Under the pieces are notes generated by a model. It searched no databases. It was not told where the DNA came from and saw only the letters and a list, made by a program, of their open reading frames with translations. A stretch of DNA of 49,733 nucleotides from a virus, in the IMG/VR virus record IMGVR_UViG_3300007516_000029, positions 1 to 49,733 of that record. One strand, given 5' to 3'. Each line of letters begins with the position of its first letter. Position 1 is the stretch's first letter. A program made the position numbers and the translations under genes. Positions 41,045 to 49,059 of the stretch are shown in pieces.

Positions 41045-41629
41045 CTATTTTATTCCAGTACTTCCAAAACCACCGTCAGAACGTTGGGTATCTTTGGAGA
41101 CAGTATCTTTTTCTATAAATTGAAAATAGTGTTTTCCATAATACGGTACCATCACGCCTTGTGCTATTCTATCACCATTATTTATTATAAAATTTTCCAC
41201 CCCCAAATTAATCAAGATAATTTTAATTTCTCCACGGTAATCGTTATCTATGGTGCCTGGTGAATTTAGAACGGTGACACCATTTTTAGCAGCCAAACCA
41301 CTTCTAGGTCTAATATCCATTGCAAAATTAGTAGGTAATTCAAAAAACAACCCAGTAGGTATAACACCATGTTCACCAACCCCTAAAAAAAACGGTTCGT
41401 CTAAATTAGCTCTAATATCAAAACCAGAAGAACCATCAGTAGCGTATTCTGGTGTTGGGTTTGACGATTTATTCGAAACCTTCAATTCAAATTTTGAACC
41501 GTCATATTTACTCATTTCTTCGTTTACTTTATCTTCGGAAAACTCTTTATCAAAATCTTCTTGAGAATAATTATCATCTTGGTCTGAAATTCTTCGTACC
41601 CCAGCTATCATCTTAGTTATTAAATCCAT
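41045..41629 (-). CDS. dut: dUTPase (deoxyuridine triphosphatase)
   Basis: Hydrolyses dUTP to dUMP, keeping uracil out of DNA and feeding thymidylate synthase. All five trimeric dUTPase motifs are visible: I ATDGSSGFDIRA (about 62-73), II RPRSGLAAKNG, III NSPGTIDNDYRGEIKI with the catalytic Asp, IV GDRIAQGVMV, and V QRSDGGFGSTG at the C terminus. An N-terminal extension of about 45 residues precedes the usual start (family about 150 residues). It starts one base before the stop of the HD-like gene ends, so the two are co-expressed from the host-type promoter at 42242-42273. Confidence 0.96.
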   Translation of the reverse strand: MDLITKMIAGVRRISDQDDNYSQEDFDKEFSEDKVNEEMSKYDGSKFELKVSNKSSNPTPEYATDGSSGFDIRANLDEPFFLGVGEHGVIPTGLFFELPTNFAMDIRPRSGLAAKNGVTVLNSPGTIDNDYRGEIKIILINLGVENFIINNGDRIAQGVMVPYYGKHYFQFIEKDTVSKDTQRSDGGFGSTGIK

Positions 41630-42211
41630 TTATATAGTAGTTTTTGGTTGTTTTATTTTTCTAGAGTTTTGTATAGCTAAAGTGTTACCCATTTTAAGTA
41701 GTTCACCAAGCATTGAATTATAATATTCAGCCATTTTATCATCACCTTTATCTAAGAAAATAATTGCAGAATATTCTTCTTCAGTAAAAGTTATACCGTG
41801 AGATAAAGCATAATAAACACTACGTTCAGATACACGCATAGCAACCAACTCATCATTAAATTCATACATTTTACCTAAGTTTTCACGATGCCAGTTAGAG
41901 GTACAAGGTTTATATAAAAAAGCTTTACCTATACCGTGTAATAAACAAACTTTAAGCAAAGAACTTTGATTAACTTTCTCATCCTCTGGTAATGAATTAT
42001 TTATTCGAATAGCGTAGTTAGCAACGTTAAGTAAAAAGTCTATAAGACCACCGTCAAAAGCGTTATGATAGTCTAACATGTTAGATGCGGGGGCCCCTAA
42101 AAAAGCCTCACCAAGGAATGACATAAGTTCGTCATTCATAAAACCATTTTTTGTTGCAGTTTCAAAATATTTTTTAGCGTTTGAAACAATTTTTGTTTGA
42201 TTTAAAGACAT
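41630..42211 (-). CDS. HD-fold-like protein with altered HD motif
   Basis: 193 residues. YHNAFDGGLIDFLLNVANYA (about 48-67) and SSLLKVCLLHGIGKAFLYKP (about 83-102) follow the layout of HD-domain phosphohydrolases. There the first histidine helix is followed by LLHDIGK. Here the metal-binding Asp of the HD doublet is Gly (LLHGIGK), so activity is doubtful. The C-terminal half is helical. It is directly upstream of dUTPase under a host-type promoter. The pairing suggests an early, nucleotide-related function, but that is inference. Confidence 0.62.
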   Translation of the reverse strand: MSLNQTKIVSNAKKYFETATKNGFMNDELMSFLGEAFLGAPASNMLDYHNAFDGGLIDFLLNVANYAIRINNSLPEDEKVNQSSLLKVCLLHGIGKAFLYKPCTSNWHRENLGKMYEFNDELVAMRVSERSVYYALSHGITFTEEEYSAIIFLDKGDDKMAEYYNSMLGELLKMGNTLAIQNSRKIKQPKTTI

Positions 42212-42241
42212 TGATTTGTGTTAAGCAAATTGTTATTTTTA

Positions 42242-42273
42242 CAAATATACATTTTTTACTTAACACAATCAAG
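42242..42273 (-). promoter_or_regulatory. Bacteroidota-type promoter for the HD-like/dUTPase unit
   Basis: Minus-strand -7 TATATTTG (42242-42249) and -33 CTTG (42270-42273), 20 bases apart, with a leader of about 25 bases. Confidence 0.65.
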
Positions 42274-42288
42274 TTAACAAAAAAATAC

Positions 42289-42813
42289 TTACTTACCACC
42301 AGAACCCATATAATAATCTCGGAGTTCAGGAACCACATCAAACTTTAAATTCATCTCAGTTGAGTTGTTATCTGGTTGTTCTTCTATTGAAATCCCTTGG
42401 TTTCCAATACGTTGTATAAAATCACTCCACAAAAGACTTTTATCCACTGGTTTTTTTTCATTATCAACACCAACATAAGTATCTTTATTGCCACATTCTT
42501 GCTCATGAGTTTTTATTTCCGCACCAAACTCATCCTTAATTTCTTTTATTTTTTTACGGAAAGAATCGTTTTGTCTGTTTGTTATGATACTAATTTCTGA
42601 ATTCTTTTTATCGATACTTTCTACCTTGTTTATTAACCCAACAATATTTTTAGTTTGGTCTGTTAAAAGTTGTTCTACAACATTTTTAGGTTCAACCTTG
42701 GTTTCTTCTACTTTGGTTTCTTCTACTTTGGGTTGTTCAACCTTGGGTTCTTCAACGTTAAGATATTCGGCTAAAAAGTTAAATACTGAAATTAATTGTT
42801 TTTGCTTATTCAT
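42289..42813 (-). CDS. Unknown protein with Pro-Lys-Val-Glu repeats
   Basis: 174 residues. The N-terminal helix (MNKQKQLISVFNFLAEYLNV) is followed by five imperfect PKVE/TKVE repeats (about 21-43, bases about 42685-42755). A long charged helix follows (about 50-110, VEQLLTDQTKNIVGLINKVE; IKEIKDEFGAEIKTHEQE). The C-terminal region (about 115-174) contains KSLLWSDFIQRIGNQGISIE. The repeat array is spacer-like and probably exposed. It may be a structural or adaptor protein. No family recognised. It follows the GT-B gene by 13 bases. Confidence 0.62.
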   Translation of the reverse strand: MNKQKQLISVFNFLAEYLNVEEPKVEQPKVEETKVEETKVEPKNVVEQLLTDQTKNIVGLINKVESIDKKNSEISIITNRQNDSFRKKIKEIKDEFGAEIKTHEQECGNKDTYVGVDNEKKPVDKSLLWSDFIQRIGNQGISIEEQPDNNSTEMNLKFDVVPELRDYYMGSGGK

Positions 42814-42826
42814 AGTTTGTTAATTT

Positions 42827-44074
42827 TTAAATGTTTTTATTTTGTTTTTCAACCAAAGAATGGTAAAGATTTCGTCTTGTCTCAGTTACACGATTTATTG
42901 AATAAGTATCTTTAACTGTTTCATATAAATTTTCTTGTAATGTTTTAACTATCTCTGGGTTTTTGATGAATTTTTTAATTGCGTCATACCAATCTTTATG
43001 GTTTTTAACTGAGTCAATCAAAACAGCGTTCCCAGTTAAATCAAATCCACCACCATATTGAATAGCGTTTTTCAAATCTATTTGATAAGGGCCAAAATTT
43101 TGGGCGATAATTGCTTTTTTATGAAAACCAGATTCAATTACCTTAAGTTGGCTTTTTACTTTATTAAACATGTTTTCTTCAAGTGGGGCCAAAGAAATAT
43201 CAAATAGGTTATAGTTTGAAGCGTAACCTGATATATGTTTTGTCCAAACTCTACGATAAGGTTCATTAGCAACGTTAGGGAAATCTTTTTCTTTGAATTT
43301 TAACAAAAAATCTTTATACTCTGGGCTAATAGATTGGTAGTTATTCGTAAATATTTTTTCATACTTATACCACACACTTTCTTTAGGTGAGATATTTCTA
43401 ACCTTTTCTTCTTTTGTTATTGGGTCAATATCTGTATGGTTACCTCTTAAATCAAAACCACATAATACAAACTGAACTTTATCTATAAGACCTTCACCTG
43501 TTAATTTATTAACAACACCTTCTAATAAAGATAAATCTTTCAAGTGACTGCTTCCCCCTAACCAACCTATTCTAAGTCTACCGTTAGATGGTTCTAGTTT
43601 AGGTGTAAATTGAGCTTCATCAGGGTTAATCGCGTTTGGTATAACAAAGACATTCTTATTTAATTTAGAGATTTCATTAGCAAAAACACTTGTAGTTGTG
43701 GTAATGTATTGAGCAACCTTTAAATTGTTTTCAATCTTTTTATCCAATTGGTTGTTCTTTATTAAATGATAAGCTGGGTGATGAGTTCCTGGGGCCCAGT
43801 AATCATCTAAATCCATTATAGCAACAATACCTAGATTTTTTAATTTTTCAATAAAGGCACCCATTTGGTCATAACCAACTAACGTTCTATGATAATGAAT
43901 GATGTCATATTGTTTTAACCAATTATCATCATTAAAATTTGGTTCATAATCGATATCAACATGAAACTCATCTGGGTAATTATTTTCTAACGTTAAATGT
44001 GGGGTTGTTGAGCGATAGTAAGAAACACCTGTTCTGTCACTAGGGACTACTAAAATTTTTAATTTTTTCTTCAT
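42827..44074 (-). CDS. GT-B glycosyltransferase (family 4-like)
   Basis: 415 residues. Two Rossmann-like halves are visible: KKLKILVVPSDRTGVSYYRS (3-22), YDIIHYHRTLVGYDQMGAFI, and AIMDLDDYWAPGTHHPAYHL (about 89-108). The donor domain has RLRIGWLGGSSHLKDLSLLE then FVLCGFD. A late VKSQLKVIESGFHKKAIIAQ carries the donor-site Glu region. The motif order is that of phage GT4-like enzymes. Donor and acceptor are unknown. A terminator lies just upstream on the minus strand, so it begins a new transcription unit, although I could not find a confident promoter (a weak TATACTTG lies at 44101-44108). Confidence 0.8.
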   Translation of the reverse strand: MKKKLKILVVPSDRTGVSYYRSTTPHLTLENNYPDEFHVDIDYEPNFNDDNWLKQYDIIHYHRTLVGYDQMGAFIEKLKNLGIVAIMDLDDYWAPGTHHPAYHLIKNNQLDKKIENNLKVAQYITTTTSVFANEISKLNKNVFVIPNAINPDEAQFTPKLEPSNGRLRIGWLGGSSHLKDLSLLEGVVNKLTGEGLIDKVQFVLCGFDLRGNHTDIDPITKEEKVRNISPKESVWYKYEKIFTNNYQSISPEYKDFLLKFKEKDFPNVANEPYRRVWTKHISGYASNYNLFDISLAPLEENMFNKVKSQLKVIESGFHKKAIIAQNFGPYQIDLKNAIQYGGGFDLTGNAVLIDSVKNHKDWYDAIKKFIKNPEIVKTLQENLYETVKDTYSINRVTETRRNLYHSLVEKQNKNI

Positions 44075-44132
44075 TTCTAGATTTTAATTTTTATAATAGT
44101 CAAGTATAATCTATTGAAAAACATTTGTAAAC

Positions 44133-44158
44133 AAAAAAAGACCCGATGGGCCTTTTTT
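44133..44158 (-). terminator. intrinsic terminator, minus strand
   Basis: Minus-strand stem GGCCC / GGGTC (one G-T pair) with loop ATC and flanking A- and T-runs. It ends the 46525-44177 gene string. Confidence 0.7.
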
Positions 44159-44176
44159 TTTTTGAATATAATAAGA

Positions 44177-44764
44177 TTATTTCTTTTTTACTGAAAGTTT
44201 ACCTTCACTAATCAAAGTGCTAATAGTTTTTTTAATCGCTTGTTCAGATATTGTTTTTGTGTACATTTTGGCCAAGATAGCGTTTACTCTATTATCAATC
44301 ATTTCATTAAGAAGTTCAACAGTGATATTAATAGTTGGGGCTTGATATGTACCAGAAGATTCGTGAATTGGAACTCCTGGGCTTTTGAATTTATTTTTTG
44401 GTTTATCAACAAGGTCACCCATATCTTCTAAAGAAAACGATGTAGGTTGTCCAGAATATTTTGGTATCGGGGTACTTAACATAATTTTTTTAATGTTATC
44501 TGGTAACCTAGAGTTCAATACAGCTTGTTCACTATAAACCATCGGTTTATGTAAGGTAGATTCTGCACTTACTTGGTATTCTGGTTCTCTCTCATCTCTT
44601 GAATCATAAATTGGAGCTTGGGAGTAATCTTCATTGACACGAGAATCTTTATTATCACCACTTTTACTACCAAATTTTTGGTCAGTTGCATTCATCAATT
44701 TTTTAGCATTACCTAAAATCGATTTCAATTTGTTTATATCTACTGGTATTGGTATTTGTTCCAT
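44177..44764 (-). CDS. Unknown 195-residue protein
   Basis: Begins MEQIPIPVDINKLKSILGNA at 44764, one base after the upstream stop. A longer reading frame to 44836 would overlap the upstream gene by 71 bases and is not preferred. The middle is polar and Pro-rich (about 50-135), and the C-terminal helical domain (about 140-195) has INITVELLNEMIDNRVNAIL and ISEQAIKKTISTLISEGKLS. The last part may be an oligomerisation helix. It is the final gene of a string of small virion-type genes and is followed by a terminator. No family recognised. Confidence 0.62.
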   Translation of the reverse strand: MEQIPIPVDINKLKSILGNAKKLMNATDQKFGSKSGDNKDSRVNEDYSQAPIYDSRDEREPEYQVSAESTLHKPMVYSEQAVLNSRLPDNIKKIMLSTPIPKYSGQPTSFSLEDMGDLVDKPKNKFKSPGVPIHESSGTYQAPTINITVELLNEMIDNRVNAILAKMYTKTISEQAIKKTISTLISEGKLSVKKK

Positions 44765-44765
44765 A

Positions 44766-45215
44766 TTATATGTTTTTTGATTGTGGTTGGTCCACGTTGA
44801 CTTTATAGATGACATTTGCCATTGTTTTATCACCATTTGAGTTATATTTTGGTATACTAGAATCTTTATTAGATACTGGTTCTACCCACTTAACCTTAGT
44901 TGGGTACCAACCTACGATTCGGTCCAATCTAAAAATTTTCCAAAAACCTGTTGCTCTAGTCTTTTGTTTAGAACCACCGAAAATTTGATAACTTCTAATA
45001 GCCTTATTTCCAGCTTTCGTTTTAGAAAAGTTGTACACTTGAATATACCTACTACTAGGCGGTTTGTTCTTATAATCTCGGTATAAAATATTAACATTGT
45101 ATTTACCATCTATTGCTAGTTTAACATCATCGGTAGAGACTCCTTCAGAAATTAATCTTTGGTTTTTCTCAATTTCTTCTAATATAACTTCCTGTAATAA
45201 ATTGTAAAGCTTCAT
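44766..45215 (-). CDS. Unknown protein with WYL/SH3-like beta domain
   Basis: 149 residues. The N-terminal helix (MKLYNLLQEVILEEIEKNQR) is followed by ISE-G at 22-25, a fit to the prohead-protease site pattern. Residues about 35-112 form a beta-rich domain (YNVNILYRDYKNKPPSSRYI, then QVYNFSKTKAGNKAIRSYQI). FWKIFRLDRIVGWYPTKVKW follows, with the FRLDRI-type end recalling WYL-like ligand-binding domains, though the WYL triad is not present. A tail of about 35 polar residues ends the protein. It could be an internal or adaptor protein. No family is certain. Confidence 0.58.
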   Translation of the reverse strand: MKLYNLLQEVILEEIEKNQRLISEGVSTDDVKLAIDGKYNVNILYRDYKNKPPSSRYIQVYNFSKTKAGNKAIRSYQIFGGSKQKTRATGFWKIFRLDRIVGWYPTKVKWVEPVSNKDSSIPKYNSNGDKTMANVIYKVNVDQPQSKNI

Positions 45216-45216
45216 A

Positions 45217-45603
45217 TTAATAAATTATAACTTGTCCTACGTTTAAAGACATATCTGGAAGAGTATAATTACTCATACCCAAACCAATTGGTCCATAACC
45301 CCATAAAGAGCTGTTACCACCCAACATAGGTAATCTACCAGAACCCAAATATAAGTTTGGGTTTCCATTTATATCTAAGTCACCACCAACACCACCGTAA
45401 TTTTCAATATCTAAAAATTGACCAGAACCCTTACCGTGAATAGGTGTTGTTTGGTCAGATAAAGCTCTAGTGTGGGTAGCGTTATACTCATTCGTATAAG
45501 CGAAGTTATTATAAGTGTTGAATGGAATAAGAGTGTTTCTAGCTGCTATTGCGGCTGCTTCCAATGGTGTTTGACCACCGTTATAAGGGTTTCCTACTGG
45601 CAT
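45217..45603 (-). CDS. Unknown Gly/Asn-rich small virion-type protein
   Basis: 128 residues, rich in Gly, Asn, Pro and Tyr (NPYNGGQTPLEAAAIAARNT; NYGGVGGDLDINGNPNLYLG) with no predicted long helix after the first 25 residues. The composition suggests an extended or surface-exposed structural protein. It ends one base before the next gene. No motif or family was recognised. Confidence 0.6.
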   Translation of the reverse strand: MPVGNPYNGGQTPLEAAAIAARNTLIPFNTYNNFAYTNEYNATHTRALSDQTTPIHGKGSGQFLDIENYGGVGGDLDINGNPNLYLGSGRLPMLGGNSSLWGYGPIGLGMSNYTLPDMSLNVGQVIIY

Positions 45604-45606
45604 GGT

Positions 45607-46056
45607 TTATAGTTTTTGTTTTTTATTATTTGTCATGTATTCTATTAAATATCTTATTTCAGATATTTCTTTAATAATATTTTCATTATAAACTTCTTGG
45701 TTAGACATAATTTTTCGGTTTATATCACCTTTCGTCATTTTAGGTACCCCACCAACGCCTGTTGGGTTAGCGTTATCTCTATCTTTTTCGTGTTTTTTTA
45801 TAAATTGATTTTCTCTTCCAGCTTTCATACCAACTTCTTTTTCATTAAAATTGGCATCTTTGGCTGTTTTAACTAGGTTACTTATTTCTTTTAACCTTTG
45901 TTCACCACCTAATTGACTAAACTCACCACACATTTTTGTTAGTTGACAAGTCTCTTTGGCTTTTTTAAGTCTAGATATTTCCATAGAAAACGCTTGATGG
46001 TTTTTATCTTCACCATCATTGGTAACATGTATATCTTTACTTATTTGTGAATTCAT
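45607..46056 (-). CDS. Unknown charged helical protein
   Basis: 149 residues starting MNSQISKDIHVTNDGEDKNH. The ATG at 46056 lies one base after the upstream stop and is chosen over a farther in-frame ATG at 46110 that would overlap the upstream gene. The central part is helical and basic (SRLKKAKETCQLTKMCGEF; RLKEISNLVKTAKDAN), with two Cys. A Gly/Pro-containing stretch (NPTGVGGVPKMTKGD) precedes a final helix. No family recognised. Confidence 0.6.
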   Translation of the reverse strand: MNSQISKDIHVTNDGEDKNHQAFSMEISRLKKAKETCQLTKMCGEFSQLGGEQRLKEISNLVKTAKDANFNEKEVGMKAGRENQFIKKHEKDRDNANPTGVGGVPKMTKGDINRKIMSNQEVYNENIIKEISEIRYLIEYMTNNKKQKL

Positions 46057-46057
46057 T

Positions 46058-46525
46058 TTATAATTTTTTTGTTTTTTCTTTATTTTGAATAACTTGTTTA
46101 AGGTCCTCAATTTGTTTTTCAGTTAATTCAGAGTCTAGAATCGTTTTTATAATATTGGCAACTTTCGGGTTGTAATCTTTTTCAGTTACATCAAAAACAT
46201 TTGTTTTTTTAACCAAATCTTCAATTTTTTCTTCTACGCTATTTTTTGTTAAAATAACACTTTCAAAAGTTCTGACGTTTCCACCATGAGCACCTGAACC
46301 ACCGTAACTATAAACCGCAAACCAAGGGATGTCTTGTCTATAACGACCAAAAACAACATCACTAGTAGGTGGCATACCTTTTTCATATTCAGAATTATCA
46401 TTATGGGGTTTTTGAACTGGTCCAGTTTCAATTTCACTATCACTGTTGGTCATTTTATCACCACCATTGGAATACATGTCACCACCAACCAGCTCCATTA
46501 AATCTTTCTTTTTTATTGTACCCAT
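46058..46525 (-). CDS. Unknown 155-residue protein
   Basis: First gene of the minus-strand string, behind its own late-type motif. The N terminus is Met/Gly/Asp-rich (MGTIKKKDLMELVGGDMYSN). Residues about 55-92 are strand-like and aromatic (RYRQDIPWFAVYSYGGSGAH). The C terminus is a helical, charged region (LDSELTEKQIEDLKQVIQNK). No catalytic motif seen. It is probably a small virion component, by context only. Confidence 0.6.
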   Translation of the reverse strand: MGTIKKKDLMELVGGDMYSNGGDKMTNSDSEIETGPVQKPHNDNSEYEKGMPPTSDVVFGRYRQDIPWFAVYSYGGSGAHGGNVRTFESVILTKNSVEEKIEDLVKKTNVFDVTEKDYNPKVANIIKTILDSELTEKQIEDLKQVIQNKEKTKKL

Positions 46526-46538
46526 GAGTTATCTTTTC

Positions 46539-46548
46539 TTATAAATAT
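46539..46548 (-). promoter_or_regulatory. late-type promoter motif
   Basis: Minus-strand ATATTTATAA, 13 bases before the ATG at 46525. Confidence 0.5.
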
Positions 46549-46662
46549 ATTAAAAACATGAAATACTTATATGAAAGTTAGAGTTTTCACATACTGAATA
46601 AGTTAGCTTCTGATTAATGTAACAAAAACATTAATTTTGTACGTATAATTAAACTAATTTAG

Positions 46663-46672
46663 ATATTTATAA
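46663..46672 (+). promoter_or_regulatory. late-type promoter motif, divergent partner
   Basis: ATATTTATAA on the plus strand, 52 bases before the ATG at 46725. Together with 46539-46548 it forms a divergent late promoter region of about 135 bases. Confidence 0.5.
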
Positions 46673-46724
46673 GAAAGCATTGTTTCACGAGTTTTAATTA
46701 TAACGTTAATTTAAAATCAAAACA

Positions 46725-47216
46725 ATGATTTATCCTATTTTTAAGAGTTTAGCTCTTCTTCTTTTGTTGGAATGTTTTCTATTTGTTCAAGGTTTTTATG
46801 TTTCTAATCTAAATGAGACTGAATTGGTGTTAGATAAAACAACAACAATCACCCCCATTATAGATAATGAAGAATATTTTAAAGATGCTTATGTTAGAAC
46901 CTTAAAGGTCAAATATAAAGATTTAAATAGAAATAAGAATAACCGAATAAATGATTCAACATATTATAGGTGTGCTCATGAAACAAGGGTTATTTTTTAT
47001 TCACCTTTCGATTCATTAGTTCTGAATAGTCAATCACGAAAATCTTGTGATATAACAGCGTTCTTCGATTTGGAAACCAAAGAAAAAGAATGGATGATAA
47101 AAAATTATATTTATTACATCAAGATAATAAATATGAACACCAAGTACGAGCTTATTCTAGACAACCCACAACCTAGATATTTGAGTAACTTTTTTTTCAA
47201 ATATAAAGGAAAATAA
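46725..47216 (+). CDS. Small protein with N-terminal signal/membrane segment
   Basis: 163 residues. The N terminus has a hydrophobic helix (about 5-24, IFKSLALLLLLECFLFVQGF) with a Cys at residue 17 and little positive charge before it (Lys7). It could be a signal peptide or a membrane anchor, with a lipoprotein-type Cys not well placed. The rest is a beta-rich domain with two further Cys (YYRCAHETRVIFYSPF; QSRKSCDITAFFDLETKEKE). Exposure outside the cytoplasm is inferred. It could be a host-envelope or superinfection protein. No family recognised. Confidence 0.6.
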   Translation: MIYPIFKSLALLLLLECFLFVQGFYVSNLNETELVLDKTTTITPIIDNEEYFKDAYVRTLKVKYKDLNRNKNNRINDSTYYRCAHETRVIFYSPFDSLVLNSQSRKSCDITAFFDLETKEKEWMIKNYIYYIKIINMNTKYELILDNPQPRYLSNFFFKYKGK

Positions 47217-47236
47217 TGTCTTAATTTTTAAGTTGG

Positions 47237-47246
47237 ATATTTATAT
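47237..47246 (+). promoter_or_regulatory. late-type promoter motif for the large fibre-like gene
   Basis: ATATTTATAT, 10 bases before the ATG at 47257. Confidence 0.5.
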
Positions 47247-47256
47247 TGAAACAGCA

Positions 47257-49050
47257 ATGGGTGATATAAAAAACTTCAACTTTAATAAATTAGATTTGAG
47301 ACTTTCTAGTAGCGATTATTGGGATTTCTACTTGGCTACAGACGAAGGTAGTGTTCCTTCATCAAATGAACTCATCTCTGGTGATTGTTTTGTTGTTTGG
47401 TACGATTTTAATAACCCATTAATTTATGTTGATAGTGCAACGACTGATTCTTCAATTTATAGTTTGGTTTCTTGGACTGGTTCAACCAATACTGGTTATA
47501 CCTTAAATACTGTAGGGTTAACTGGTTTAGATAATGGCCTAATAACTTTTGAACGCGATAGTTTAGACCAATCAAATCAAGCTTTGTTATCAGCTCTTAC
47601 TGGGACGACCTTGGTAATTAATTCTGGTGATACTAGGCTTATTTTAACACCCGTTACAGGGACAACAGAACAGTTTGTTTACCCTATCCAAGAAGTAAGT
47701 GGGATAACTGGGAATTATAAACAATTTTGTGGTGGTTTTTACCAAGGATTTTATAAAATTGACGGGACATCATACGAAGTTTTACCAAATAGAGTAAAAC
47801 ATGGGTGGAGTGCTGAATTTTGGTTAAGGCCAGAGTCTTGTTCTGGTTCTACTGGTGTAATATTAAACGATATTTATCCAGAAAATAAAGGATTCTTTTT
47901 TTATATGGGAACACGTTCTGAAAATAAATTTTGGAACCAATTTTACGGTGCTGATACTGGTTGTACTAGTGGTTGTACGATACCTGATAGTGCATGTACT
48001 GACACCCTTAGTACTTTTTGTACTGTATTAAAGGAAACAGAAATTACATTGATAGGAGATTATGGTTTTGGTATTCCTTTAAGTCCACCTCAAGTAGAAA
48101 TAGAAATAGTAACCAACCCGTTTTTAATATATGGTAGAGCAAGAGATAGTAGAGCTGAAAAATTAACTGGGGATTCAGGGAGTATTATTTTTTCGAGTAT
48201 CACAAACACATCAAGCGATAATAATTGTTGTGAATTATCTAGTTCTGATGGTTTAGGAACACAAACCGCTTGTTCTTATGATGGAAAAGGAATTGTAATA
48301 GCAAAAACAAAAGAGATTCAAACTGATTTTAGAAACCCATTCTTAATATATGGTAGAAGTACTAGATATGGTAGTGGTTGCACTTGTTCACAATGTTGTG
48401 GTAGTGGTGATGGTTTAGCTAATCAAACTGCTTGTTCTTATTCAGGAAGTTCATCACCAGAAATACAAATAGATTATAATCTAGATATCATCGACAACGC
48501 TTTAGGTTTTAGAATAAAAGATGATGGTTCAATTGGTTATAGAATGTTAACAGTAACTGGTGAATGTCTTACCGTTAGCGGTGAAACAATCTATTCTAGT
48601 GGTATAACAGTTCAAGAAGAATATTCAATAAGCGGGTTGGTTTCGAATGATTCTTGGTCATATATTACCATAAGATTTATTACAGATTTTAAAGAAGGAT
48701 GTAATCTCGAAACCTCGAAACGTAGAACAGGTAGGCTTATGTTTTATATAAACGCAAAATTAAAATTTGTTGTTGAAGATTTTCCAGAATTTATGGGAAA
48801 AAGACTTGAGGAAAATAAATTAAAACAAGTTGGTGTTCCATTTAATTTTAGTTTAGGTGGTGGTAGTCAAGGTCTTATTGAAAGCCAAACTTTTGACGGA
48901 TTGGATATGGCCGATAGAGGGTTACCTATTGAAAGTAATTTTGGTGGTACATTTATTGGAAACATATCTCAATTTAAATTTAATATTTGTGATTTAGAAT
49001 ATAGTAATATTCAATTAAATTACTTAAATGATATTACTAGATATTTATAA
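47257..49050 (+). CDS. Large Cys-rich fibre-like structural protein
   Basis: 597 residues from the ATG at 47257. A longer frame starts with TTG at 47233 but overlaps the promoter motif. Strand-rich throughout, with many Thr, Ser and Gly. Residues about 175-230 (YKQFCGGFYQGFYKIDGTSY; KHGWSAEFWLRPESC) and the C-terminal 130 resemble LamG/concanavalin-like sheets. An internal duplication contains NPFLIYGR (48115 and 48333 in the DNA), a CC pair and QTACSY in each copy. Eighteen or so cysteines are unusual for a cytoplasmic phage product. The gene sits just upstream of a YadA-like repeat fibre, so tail-fibre or baseplate-periphery function is likely. Confidence 0.68.
   Translation: MGDIKNFNFNKLDLRLSSSDYWDFYLATDEGSVPSSNELISGDCFVVWYDFNNPLIYVDSATTDSSIYSLVSWTGSTNTGYTLNTVGLTGLDNGLITFERDSLDQSNQALLSALTGTTLVINSGDTRLILTPVTGTTEQFVYPIQEVSGITGNYKQFCGGFYQGFYKIDGTSYEVLPNRVKHGWSAEFWLRPESCSGSTGVILNDIYPENKGFFFYMGTRSENKFWNQFYGADTGCTSGCTIPDSACTDTLSTFCTVLKETEITLIGDYGFGIPLSPPQVEIEIVTNPFLIYGRARDSRAEKLTGDSGSIIFSSITNTSSDNNCCELSSSDGLGTQTACSYDGKGIVIAKTKEIQTDFRNPFLIYGRSTRYGSGCTCSQCCGSGDGLANQTACSYSGSSSPEIQIDYNLDIIDNALGFRIKDDGSIGYRMLTVTGECLTVSGETIYSSGITVQEEYSISGLVSNDSWSYITIRFITDFKEGCNLETSKRRTGRLMFYINAKLKFVVEDFPEFMGKRLEENKLKQVGVPFNFSLGGGSQGLIESQTFDGLDMADRGLPIESNFGGTFIGNISQFKFNICDLEYSNIQLNYLNDITRYL
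49041..49050 (+). promoter_or_regulatory. late-type promoter motif overlapping a stop codon
   Basis: ATATTTATAA formed by the end and stop of the preceding gene, nine bases before the ATG at 49060. Confidence 0.45.
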
Positions 49051-49059
49051 TAAAAAATT

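Noticed and set aside
44101-44108. TATACTTG as a host-type promoter for the GT-B gene at 42827
   Set aside because: One mismatch in the -7 box and no acceptable -33 box at the right distance.
44765-44836. Longer N terminus of the 44177 gene
   Set aside because: It would overlap the upstream gene by 71 bases. The ATG at 44764 is directly behind that gene's stop.
46057-46110. Longer N terminus of the 45607 gene
   Set aside because: It would overlap the upstream gene. The ATG at 46056 is one base after its stop.
47233-47256. TTG start for the large fibre-like protein
   Set aside because: It overlaps the late-type promoter motif. The in-frame ATG at 47257 is better placed.
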